Shown here one piece after another: positions 55,446 through 64,000 of a DNA stretch of 64,000 nucleotides (within the stretch, counting starts at the first letter, position 1; each line of letters starts with the position of its first letter). The DNA comes from Purpureocillium takamizusanense (lineage: Eukaryota; Ascomycota; Sordariomycetes; Hypocreales; Ophiocordycipitaceae): positions 2,356,001 to 2,420,000 of the forward strand of contig NC_063068.1 in assembly GCF_022605165.1 (NCBI RefSeq), in the 5' to 3' direction. The notes under the pieces were generated by a model, which was given only the letters and a program-made list of their open reading frames with translations, had not been told where the DNA came from and made no database searches. A program made the position numbers and the translations under genes.

Positions 55446-58400
55446 TCACGAGATCTCCATAGACGCAGCTGGGGCGCCGATGTAGGTCCACCTCAGCTTG
55501 TCGGCCTTGATGACGCCCTGCACCTTGATGACGTGCTTGTCGCCGGGCATGATGTCGAAGCCATTGTCGCTCACTCTTAGGTTCTCGGCCTCCTCGAAGA
55601 CAAAGGACTTGACGGGCCGCTGGGCGGTAACAATGACCTCGTCGCCGGCCGGGGCGACTTGGAAGGCAACGCCGCGGTCGGCCATGTCGAGGAACTTGAT
55701 GGGGTCGGGCCAGGCGGCGTCAGTAGCGACGACTTGACCGTCGACAGACAGCGAGGCGTACACGACGCAAGGGTCATAGGCGTCCACGTCGAAGCGCCGG
55801 TTCGGGTCCTCGGCGCCGGGGGCGGCGGCGGGCAGCGGCACGGCCACGAGCACGTCGGTGGTGGCGTTGGCGGCGACCTCGAGGTCCGTCTCGCGCGGGG
55901 CGGCCACGTCCCTGCCGGTGCGGACAGAGACGAGGCGGACGGCGACGCGGACGGCGACGGGGCGGACGCGGGCGCTGACGACCCAGACGTCGAAGGCGGA
56001 GGCGCCGGGGCGGGCGGGCAGGGTCTGGTCGACCTGGCCGGTGCAGAGGCGCGAGTTCTCGTCGATGTAGTAGCCCGTCTGGGTCCAGTCGTGGTAGGTG
56101 CGCGAGACGCCGACGTCGAGGGGCTGCAGGGCGCGGCGGATGGCGTGCCAGGCGGGCTTGGGGACGAGGTGGTAGTCGACGACGGCCCACGACATGGTGG
56201 GCCAGCAGTCGTTGAGCTGCCAGACGAGGACGCCGCCGCACTTGCGACCCTGGATCTTCCTCCCGGTGTTGCTGTCCTCCTCCTTGCCCTTGCCGTTGTC
56301 GTTGTTGTCGTTGTTGTCGTTGTTGTTGTTGTTGTTGGTGTTGGTGTTGGTGTTGGAGGAGGAGGGAGAAAAGGGCGTCCCCCAGTCGCGGCGCCAGGCC
56401 TTGTAGGCGGCGCGCATCGTCTCGGCCTGGGCGACCTGGGTGAGGTGGACGTAGCGGGCCAGGTCCGAGACGTCGCCGGGGGCAAAGTTCTCGACCACGT
56501 ACGTCATCATGCGGCGCTCGTGGCCGATGCCCTTGTTGTGGAAGTCGAGCACCATGGAGCCCGGGCGGAGCTGCGAGGCGGGCGACGAGGCCATGCGCGC
56601 GACCGTCTCGAGGTGCGGGTAGGCCTCCATGCCGAACTCGCTGACGAAGCGGCCGCCGAGGAGGGAGGCCTCTTGGTACTTGCTAATGGTGCCGTGCCAA
56701 ACTACCTTCCGGGTCAGCCAGCTGTGGTCTACGAATATCTATGCGGTCTGTTGTTTGGTGCTTGGGTGTGTTTTGGTGGACGGGGATATGTGCTCAGTGG
56801 TAAGACTCAGGGGTAAGGCTCAGGGTAAGGCTCAGGGGTAGAGGCTCGGGGGTAGAGGCTCAGGGGCTGAAGCTGAGAGGCAGATAGACGCTCGAGTAAC
56901 AAAACAAAACTGATGAATGAAAAGGGAGGGGAAAACATAAAAGGAGGGCTCACGATTCCACTGGTGAATGTCGCCAACGGTCGGGTCCGCCGTCGGCTTC
57001 CCGTGGCCCCAGGGGCTGCTCGGGTGGTAGAGCATGTGCGGATCCTCCTCGGCCACGACCTTGGGGAGGAGGTGCTCGTAGAGGTAGCGGGCGGGAAAGG
57101 ACGACTTGAGCCAGCTCTCGGGGTCCTTGTCGTCAAAGTCGTAGTCGAGGCGGTAGCGCTCCTGGACCTGGTAGTCCTCGTTGTTGCCGGCCCAGACGAC
57201 CATGGACGGGTGGCTGCGCAGGCGGCGGACGTGCTGGCGGGCCTCGCGCTCGACGCTGGCGAGGAAGGACGGGTAGGCCGGGTAGCTGGCGCAGGCGAAC
57301 TGGAAGTCGTGCCAGAGCAGGACGCCGAGCTCGTCGCAGGCGTCGACGAGGGCGTCGTGCTCGTAGACGCCGCCGCCCCAGACGCGCAGCATCACCTGGT
57401 TCCCCTCGGCGGCGAGGCGCACCCAGTCGCGGTACCGCCGCGGCGTCACGGCCGCGAGGTAGCTGTCGGCCGGGATCCAGCACGACCCGCCCGCGAAGAC
57501 GTCGACGTTGTTGATGCGGAAGTAGAAGGACTTGCCGTGCGCGTCGGCCTCTTGCACGAGCTGCGTGCGCCGGAAGCCGATGAGCTTGCTCTGCGCCCCG
57601 AGGACCCGGCCGCCTCGCACGAGCGTCGCCCGGAGTCGGTATCGCGCCTGGGCGCCGTAGTTGAGGGGGTACCAGAGTCGCGGGTTGCTGAGCAGGAAGG
57701 GGACCGAGACGCGGCCCTTGTCGTCGGTGACGGCGTCGACCGTCTCCTCCAGGACCACCACCGCCGCCGCCTTGTCGTCGTCCTCCTCCTCCTGGTGGGA
57801 CAAGGAGACGACGACACGGTCACCCCTTTCGACGGCGCCCCCCAGCGTGACGTGAATGGTGCCGGCGCACGACGACAAATCCTCGGCGACCTCGTTCTCG
57901 GCCCAGACGTCGTCGACGCGGGCGACGTAGCGCTCGATCCAGACGGGCTTCCAGGGCCCCGCGGTCATGAGGATGGGGCCCCAGTCCCAGCCCCAGTTGT
58001 ACTGGGCCTTGCGGACGGGCACGCGGCCGGCCTCGGTCTGCCGCACCAGGAAGTCGTGCTCGTGGCCGTGGCGCTCCACGAGCTTGCGGCCGCGGAGCAG
58101 CGCCGAGTCGAAGACGATCTCGAGCACGTTGGGCGCATTGCCGCCTCCCGTCTTGACGTGCGCGGAGACGTCGACGCGGTACGAGACAAACATGTTGTCC
58201 GTCTTGAGCACCTCGACGCCGTTGACCGAGACGGTGGCAAAGGTGTCGAGGCCCTCGAAGACGAGGTCCGTCGTGACGCTGCCGCCGCCGCCGCCGCCGC
58301 CAGTGGCGTCTTCGGCCGCCAGCTCGGGCACGGAAAAGGGGGCGCGGTACACCCACGTCTTTTCGCCAACCCACTGGACGGCGCGCTCGTTGAGGTCGAC

Positions 58401-58618
58401 GTAGGGGTCCGGGATCCTAGCAGAGTGAGGCAATGTCAGCACATACACACACACACACACAACTCCTGGGCGTCAAGAGTAGTTTCGTACTTGTTGTTGG
58501 CCAGCAGGTCCATGTGAATCTGGCTGGGCACCTGCGACACGGGCAGCCATTCCTCGGACGGCCCGTCCTGCTGCCTAAAGGTCCAGCCGGAGCTGATCTG
58601 CGTCCTGGAGTGAGCCAT
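55446..58618 (-). CDS. Intracellular GH2 beta-mannosidase
   Basis: Exons are 58618-58491, 58416-56954 and 56701-55446, giving 948 residues. No signal peptide is present, so this is a cytosolic MndB-type enzyme that removes beta-1,4-mannose from glycan and mannan fragments. Domains in order: the sugar-binding domain (SSGWTFRQQDGPSEEWLPVS, WVGEKTWVYRAPFSV), the immunoglobulin-like domain, and the TIM barrel with AQYNWGWDWGPILMTAGPWK, RVWGGGVYEHDALVDACDEL and the acid/base MVVWAGNNEDYQ (Glu456). The nucleophile is in GGRFVSEFGMEAYP (Glu552). CGGVLVWQLNDCWPTMSWAV follows. Between DWGTPF and GRKIQGRKCGG there is an Asn/Asp-rich insertion of about 35 residues, matching a GTT/ATT-type repeat at 56302-56360. 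Intron 2 (56953-56702) carries a GGGGTAAGGCTCA-type repeat near 56808-56866. Confidence 0.93.
56302..56360. repeat. GTTGTT-type trinucleotide tract inside the beta-mannosidase exon
   Basis: A run of GTT triplets (plus strand), in frame with AAC/AAT (Asn) and GAC (Asp) codons on the coding strand. It encodes the low-complexity segment in the third exon of the beta-mannosidase. Confidence 0.85.
56808..56866. repeat. Short GGCTCAGGGGTA-type tandem repeat in beta-mannosidase intron 2
   Basis: Units close to AAGGCTCAGGGGTAG recur five or so times with small changes. The block lies inside the intron and is not translated. Confidence 0.75.
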
Positions 58619-59470
58619 GACGGCTGCTTTTCCTGTCTCTGTCTCTCTCTCTTTCTCCGTAATGTGCGATGCGACACCTACTCGCCGGGGCTGCGATGTG
58701 GTCGCTGGCCCTTTTCTCTCGTTCTTGGGCAACGCTGCTGCGTCTCCTAACTTGAATCGATTTGCACGTATGGAAATAAAGATGAGCAAGGGAGACTAGG
58801 CTGAGCAGTACGGGGTTCAAGTATGTATGTGCCCCTTGTGCGTCGTCCGGCATTTGACGAGACGCGCAGCAGAGCATAGAAACCATTATCCTCGTCCCTC
58901 GCGCGCAAACCCCCACGCGCCGCCGGCCGCGATCCGGAGCCCCGGGGCGGTGGCGGGGCTCTCCCACTCCTCTTTGCTTGCTGGTCTCGGAGCTCTGCTC
59001 GGTCAACCTCGATTCGAAGTCCCCCCACGCGCGAGGGCGTAGGCGAACATCCCCCCACATTGCGGGGTGGTGTTGTCTGACAAGCGACGGGGATTTGTCT
59101 TGCCGCCGGCAGAAGCTACATTTATTTTGCAACTAGTTGGTACCGGACATCATTGCCAATAATGCCTCGTTTATATCCGGTGTCGGGTATTGCTGCATGT
59201 GCCGTCGCGGGCGACTCTGTTCAGCAACGAGGTGCAACTGCTCAACGACTGCCCCAAAGATGCCCTGCTGTCTCAACATGAGGCTCTCCTGTGTCAATGA
59301 CGCGGGTAACAAAAGAATACTCCGTATCATCATCAAAGGGCATGAAAGAAAGAATTGTGTTGGCCCAGACTGGACATACCCAACGGGCTCATCCACTCAC
59401 TCACTCACTCCTCCAGCAACAAACCCCATCAGCTCTCCCCATCCAGGTGGATCCATGATCCTTCCATCCA
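58619..59470. other. Spacer upstream of the beta-mannosidase, downstream of the protease
   Basis: Both genes are on the minus strand. This is the beta-mannosidase promoter and protease 3' UTR. Pyrimidine-rich CTCTCTCTTTCTC lies near 58643-58655. No gene is supported. Confidence 0.4.
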
Positions 59471-62233
59471 TCACCCCGCGTATCGGATCTTGAATGCCGG
59501 AGACTCGACCACGTCCCAGTCCTCGAGCTTCTTCTCGTCGCCGTACATGCGCAGCTCGTGCACGACAAACTTGTACTTGCCCGGCGGCGCGTAGATGCCG
59601 CTCGCGAGACCCCCGTCAAAGGGAATCAGGTGCCCGTCGCGCCCAACCCACAGCAGCGGCAGCCCGTCCGGCTGGCCGATCGTCTTGAATCTGCCGTGGC
59701 CCAGCGGGTCGTCGACGGTGAGGTTCTTGGGCGGGCAGGTCGTCAGGGGCACCATGTAAGCCCGGAGCTGCGGGCTCCCCATCGCATTGTTCACAATGAG
59801 CCCAAACACGTCGTCGCCGGGCTTCCACTGGCCGGGTGGCGGCACAGTGACGGTGCTGTTGGGCTGCAGCGGCGCCCAGTGCTTGCTGTGGAGGGCGACG
59901 AACACAGCTTTCTGTGCCGGCAGGACGGTCGCGTTGCGCAGAGAGCCCGTCATGCCCTGGTACGGGAGGGACAGCGAGGTGCCGTCCGTGCCGTTGATGG
60001 CAATGTAGCCCGACCAGAGCGCGAGACGGTTCGGGTCAACGTCCTTTGGCGGCTGCGCCGCGACCGAGAGCTCCTTGCGGTGCCCCGGTGGGAGCGTAAT
60101 CTTGGTGTCTGAGAATTTCAGCGAGGCGTGGCTGTCGACAAAGGCAAAGGGCGAATACAACGGCGATGGTTCCGCCGCGTAATTCTCCGAGAGAGTGTAC
60201 AGGGTCCTGGTTGGGACGTGAGACACCGTGTAGGTGATGTCATGCGTGGCCTTGTTGGACAGGAAAAAGCTGAGCCGCTCGGCAAAGTTGGCCGTGTCGT
60301 TGAAGGACAGACTCGACGGCTCCAGGATGGTCGCTGCATGGGCGGCATCGTGGGCTTGGACGAGGCCGCCGCCCTGGCCAAAGGCCGGTGAGAGCTGCCC
60401 CTCAATGAAGCCGTGGCCGGGATTGTACAGCTGCGGCTTCGCCGTGGAGGACAGGAGGCTCGCCATCAACGCCGGGCCGAGCGTGCCACGGGTTTCCGTC
60501 ATGAGAGCCATGATGCCTGCCATGAGCGGCGTCGCCATGGACGTGCCAGACCTGATGGCATACAGGCCGTCGAGCCACGTCGACACGATGCTGGAACCCG
60601 GCGTGCCGGCCGTCGGGTTCAGCTCCATCCTCCACGCGGGCCCCCAAGTGGACCTCGGATCGAGGCGGCCGCCGGTCAAAGGTCTCAGTATCTTGGCGAG
60701 GACGTAGCCTCCTTTGCCCGGCGACGCCATGTCGACCGTGACGTTGTGCCCGGCCTTGAGCGCCGCGACCAGTGCCTCGCCCGTTTCGCGCAGCAGCATG
60801 CCGGCTCCGGTAATATTCGCCCCCAGCGAATAGAGCTGCAACTCGTATATGCTAATTCCGTCGCTATACATCAACATGTATCGGGCGCCCTTGGCGATGG
60901 CGTTGCGAGCCTTGACCACCTCATCGCACCCACCCTTGCGTACGAGAACCACCCTATTGCGCAGGTCCGGCGTGCCATCCGGCAGGGGAGAGCAGGCGTC
61001 CTTAGTCACGTTCACGTCCAGGCTGGTGGCATACAGAGGCAGCTTCACCTCCCACGTGTTCTGCGGCGGCACGGGGCGCTGCACAGACGAGGGCATGTAG
61101 CCAAACGTCTGCGGCTCCGCCCCGTCGTCCAAGGAATACCGCGACGCGGCCAAGATGAGCGGATCGAACTCGGGCTGGAACGACGCCACGGAAATGACGC
61201 CCTTGCCGTCGGCCGGCCCGCTCGAGAAAAAGGGGCCCAGGAGGCCATCGTTGCCGAGCGACACGACGCAGTGGACGCCGCGCTCGACGATGCGGGAGAC
61301 GGTCGCGCTGAGGGGGTTGTCGGCCCAGCCGTTCACCTGGCCTATCGAGGCGGTGATGATGTCGGCGCCGGCCTCGTAGGCCATGTGGTACGCCGCCATG
61401 ATGACGTCGGCCGTCGCGCCCGTGTCGCATCCAAACACCTTGTAGGCGCCGAGGGAGACGCCCGGCGCGGCGCCCGTGAAGCGTACCGGGTTCGGCCGCG
61501 CGGCGATGATGCCCGCCACGTGCGTCCCGTGCCCGTTGCAGTCGCGCGGGTCGTCGTCGGGCATGGGCACGCTCGACGTCGACGTGTAGTTGTCGCCCAC
61601 AAGGTCGAGCCCAAACGACACGAGGCAGCCCGGTCCGAAGCAGCCCCCCAGCGCGGGGTGCGTGTAATCGATGCCTGTGTCGATGACGGCTATCTTGAGG
61701 CCCTTGCCCGTGACACCCTCGGCCTTGAGCTTGTCGACCTGCGTCATCTTGTGCGGCGTCCAGACGTCGTCGTCCTTGTCGCCCGTACCGTTGGCGAGAA
61801 GGCTGCTGGCAACGCCGCCGCTGGGGCTGTTGATGATCTGCACGTCTCCATCGCCGGTATGGTGGAATATCGAAACGGGCCAGACCTTCTTGACTGCGGG
61901 TGTGGCGGCCATGACCATGGCTTTGTCGTGGGCGTTCTTGACGTCGTGCAGCTGCACCGAGACGCCCCTGAAGAGCTTGAAGTCGAGGTTCATCCTCACG
62001 GTGCCGTGTCTTTCGATGTCATTGTGCAACGCTGAGACGTCATGGCCCTCCTCGAATTCGAAGAGATAGGCACCCGGGATGAAGGCTTGCGTCAAGGGCT
62101 GCGTCAAGGGCTGCGTCAAGGGCTGCGTCAAGGGCTGCGTCAATGGATCCGACGACGACGAGCCCGCGGCAAACGTGAATGCCGTCGCGACAAACGCGGC
62201 AAGAGCTACCCGCCTCAACGCCATGTTCAGCAT
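59471..62233 (-). CDS. Secreted subtilisin-like serine protease (S8), with PA-type insert and Fn3-like tail
   Basis: This is an intronless gene of 920 residues if started at 62233 (MLNMALRR); the Met at 62224 is equally possible. A signal peptide is visible (ALRRVALAAFVATAFTFAAG). The mature start contains five PLTQ units (DPLTQPLTQPLTQ...), from a 12-nt tandem repeat. An I9-like propeptide follows (AYLFEFEEGHDVSALHNDIE). The catalytic triad is Asp185 (AVIDTGIDYTHP), His235 (CNGHGTHVAG) and Ser565 (AIRSGTSMATP). A PA-type domain insert (about 380-500) holds NRVVLVRKGGCDEVVKARNA. The C-terminal ~300 residues are Fn3-like, as in large extracellular subtilases such as Vpr and the C5a-peptidase-like group, ending PAFKIRYAG. 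It probably acts outside the cell in nutrient acquisition or host interaction; the latter is inference. Confidence 0.93.
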   Translation of the reverse strand: MLNMALRRVALAAFVATAFTFAAGSSSSDPLTQPLTQPLTQPLTQPLTQAFIPGAYLFEFEEGHDVSALHNDIERHGTVRMNLDFKLFRGVSVQLHDVKNAHDKAMVMAATPAVKKVWPVSIFHHTGDGDVQIINSPSGGVASSLLANGTGDKDDDVWTPHKMTQVDKLKAEGVTGKGLKIAVIDTGIDYTHPALGGCFGPGCLVSFGLDLVGDNYTSTSSVPMPDDDPRDCNGHGTHVAGIIAARPNPVRFTGAAPGVSLGAYKVFGCDTGATADVIMAAYHMAYEAGADIITASIGQVNGWADNPLSATVSRIVERGVHCVVSLGNDGLLGPFFSSGPADGKGVISVASFQPEFDPLILAASRYSLDDGAEPQTFGYMPSSVQRPVPPQNTWEVKLPLYATSLDVNVTKDACSPLPDGTPDLRNRVVLVRKGGCDEVVKARNAIAKGARYMLMYSDGISIYELQLYSLGANITGAGMLLRETGEALVAALKAGHNVTVDMASPGKGGYVLAKILRPLTGGRLDPRSTWGPAWRMELNPTAGTPGSSIVSTWLDGLYAIRSGTSMATPLMAGIMALMTETRGTLGPALMASLLSSTAKPQLYNPGHGFIEGQLSPAFGQGGGLVQAHDAAHAATILEPSSLSFNDTANFAERLSFFLSNKATHDITYTVSHVPTRTLYTLSENYAAEPSPLYSPFAFVDSHASLKFSDTKITLPPGHRKELSVAAQPPKDVDPNRLALWSGYIAINGTDGTSLSLPYQGMTGSLRNATVLPAQKAVFVALHSKHWAPLQPNSTVTVPPPGQWKPGDDVFGLIVNNAMGSPQLRAYMVPLTTCPPKNLTVDDPLGHGRFKTIGQPDGLPLLWVGRDGHLIPFDGGLASGIYAPPGKYKFVVHELRMYGDEKKLEDWDVVESPAFKIRYAG
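62088..62143. repeat. 12-nt tandem repeat (about 4.7 copies) in the protease gene
   Basis: TGCGTCAAGGGC is repeated perfectly four times plus a partial copy. Read on the minus strand it codes PLTQ units right after the signal peptide. It is in frame, so copy-number change would alter only the repeat length. Confidence 0.92.
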
Positions 62234-64000
62234 GCTCGCCTTGGTCTCCTTTTCCAGACAAGGCGTCTCAAGCACTTATTCCATATATTTCTGGCTTCCT
62301 TTCTTCGAGTCTGCCGCCTTCTTCTTATACACCAACCCATACCGACCAGCCCCTTGCCCAGGCCGTCTTGAGTAAGTCGCGACCGAGGCTCCAGAATGAC
62401 ACGCAACCTCGAAACCTCGACTTCTGTTGACCTAGTACAGTCAATTCCAAGTCTTTACCAAGCTTCCTCACACGGTGATGCTGCAGCACAGGTTGTCAGC
62501 ATCTGATTGCCTGACTGAGCAGGTGTCTTTGGTCGGGGTGTCCCCAACCACATGGAGCAGGGAAGCATGTGTGGAGAGGCCGCCTCTATTGGTGCCTCAA
62601 TGGGGCATGCGCTGAGATGATGAAGATGAGAGATTGCCTGGCACACACACACACACAACACACACACGCACACGCACACAATGGGAGGAGAGTAGGGGTG
62701 ATACCTAACGGGCCGACCACTCTCGTCTGGGTGCGGCTGCACCCAACTCTCAATTTTATCTGCTGTAACACCATCCAACACTGGCCACGCTCCTTTGCGG
62801 GGGATGCGAGGGGATTCTAGCAGAACATTCACTTGTGCTGGGATCAACTTCCCACGTCCTGGGCGCGCGCATGATGTCCCATCTCCTCTGTTTCCTTGTT
62901 CAGGAAACTTGATGGGACTGGAAAGCCGACGAGTACCCATACCGAACCCAACGGGAAGCCCCTAGAGGTGTTGGTGGCAGATCCCAGTTCAGTTCGTGAC
63001 CACGATGCTGTCGAATGAGCAGGTTCGCCGCAATCGCCCGGATAAACGCGAACCTTGACGACGGATGCTCTCAATGCCGACTGAGCCGAGAAGGATGAAT
63101 AGGGTAGGGTATGATAGCATACTATCTCGCCCCGGCTGGGGACATCAAATAGAAACTGACTTGATACCCATTAGAAGAAAAATATTCCCTCCCCCAACGA
63201 GCAGCGAGGACTATTTGGGCAACTTGCAAGCTGCCTGGTGGTACAAGTTGCGGCGAGGTGCAGGTCAGATTGTCATACCTTCCCCACGTGGAAGTGGAGG
63301 CGGTCGGCGGCTGCTCCTTCCCCACAGTGACCCCCATGTTTCTTTCTTCCATCTGACATCAGGGCCATCCAATGACAGCTGCGGTGCATCAAGTACTAAA
63401 TTGCACTCACTCCATTGCTCCTGCCAAGCCCAATACCGCACCTCAGAGACCGAGTCAGGGTGTCCGGACGTTTTACGCCCAGCGCGTGCTTCTGACTTCT
63501 TCAGTGGCTTGCCGTCAACGGCGGTGGCGGATTGACAGCCTCTCCGCACATGTACCCTTACGTAGTACCTGTGTGTCCGCCCTGTGCAATACCTGTACCC
63601 AAACTTGCCAAATTATTGAACCCAGGTACGAAGTAAGTTACTACCTTATGTAGGACCCTGGATGTGGACTCCGGAGTACATAGGTACGGTACTAAAAATA
63701 TCGTATCTACGAAACTGCAGGGCACAAGCGCACACAACATCTGTGCCTCTTGCTGTCAAGTAGTATCCTCTCCAGCGTGGGTTAGTAGTACTCTGTAGCG
63801 CAGCCGAGGATCCAGCAGGCTCCGACAACGAAACCACGTACCTCGTACAATAGTGCATACCCGCCGCCCCTTTCCATTTACAGCAAATGCAGGTCGCCCA
63901 ACGCAGCGCTCCATCCTCGACTCCATCCTCACCCCAGCTCCAGCTCCAGCTCCAGCTTCAGCTCCACTCCCGAGTCCGGAACCTCTCGGCTCCTCAGCGC
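62234..64000. other. 1.8-kb spacer to the right edge
   Basis: This is the protease promoter plus sequence of unknown content. A (CA)n-type tract lies at 62641-62677. TAGGTA/TACCT motifs occur near 63559-63569, 63622-63650 and 63680-63690. A CCAGCT repeat lies at 63934-63961. Overlapping ORFs at 63065-63550 have no motif. Confidence 0.45.

Noticed and set aside
55659..56816. 385-residue ORF on the plus strand with a Val run
   Set aside because: Antisense of the beta-mannosidase exon; the Val run is the reverse reading of the Asn tract.
56913..58517. 534-residue ORF on the plus strand
   Set aside because: It is the antisense frame of the beta-mannosidase, an effect of GC-rich codon bias. It has no motif.
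60413..62035. 540-residue ORF on the plus strand
   Set aside because: Antisense shadow of the subtilase gene; rich in Arg/Gly/Val with no domain.
62641..62677. CA-rich repeat considered as CRISPR or telomere-like array
   Set aside because: It is a simple dinucleotide repeat without spacers or telomeric TTAGGG units.

Overview
The window is nuclear DNA of a filamentous ascomycete, most likely a Sordariomycete and probably Hypocreales. The grounds are short introns of about 45-250 nt with GTRNGT-like donors, GC-rich codon use, and the set of protein families: a Zn2Cys6 regulator, a Ku80, an S33 peptidase, an intracellular GH2 beta-mannosidase and a Par32-like protein. Order and genus cannot be fixed from the sequence alone. 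I rebuilt 21 intact gene models (one of them cut by the left edge) and one probable pseudogene. Each was spliced by hand by following reading frame across GT..AG (once GC..AG) junctions; exon coordinates are given in each entry. UTRs were not modelled.

Left third (1-24.4 kb), densely packed: DNA topoisomerase III (minus, C-terminus off the left edge); a DUF1295 membrane reductase-like protein (plus); a Pho13-type phosphatase (minus); a 78-residue Cys-rich protein (plus); an unassigned 182-residue protein (plus); a DUF4149/TMEM205-like membrane protein (minus); Ku80 (plus); a Gfd2-like DEDD exonuclease-fold protein (plus); the mitochondrial import J-protein Tim14/Pam18 (minus); a MOSC-domain protein (minus); a Zn2Cys6 transcription factor (plus); an S33 peptidase (plus); and a Par32-like GRGGAGN-repeat protein (minus).

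Middle (24.4-47.4 kb), gene-poor: a 7-kb spacer leads to a single-finger C2H2 regulator (31.4-33.0 kb). Then come a multi-span membrane protein (34.2-35.4 kb), a small bactofilin-like beta-helix protein (38.5-39.3 kb), an ING/PHD chromatin reader (41.2-43.7 kb) and a damaged SnoaL-like gene (44.4-44.9 kb). The spacers are rich in simple repeats and in TAGGTACCTA-like palindromic motifs.

Right third (47.4-64 kb): a BCAS3/WD40-like protein (plus), Dpm2 of dolichol-phosphate-mannose synthase (minus), the splicing factor Cwc22 (plus), a GH2 beta-mannosidase (minus) and a secreted S8 subtilase (minus), then a 1.8-kb spacer to the right edge.

Most genes are housekeeping and functionally independent. 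Topoisomerase III, Ku80 and the exonuclease-fold protein are all DNA/RNA-processing proteins, but nothing shows they form a cluster. No secondary-metabolite cluster, transposon, rRNA, tRNA or CRISPR was recognised. The least-explained items are the bactofilin-like protein, the perfect hairpin at the end of the MOSC gene, the unusual start exons of Dpm2 and the BCAS3-like gene, and the gene-poor 24-31 kb block.
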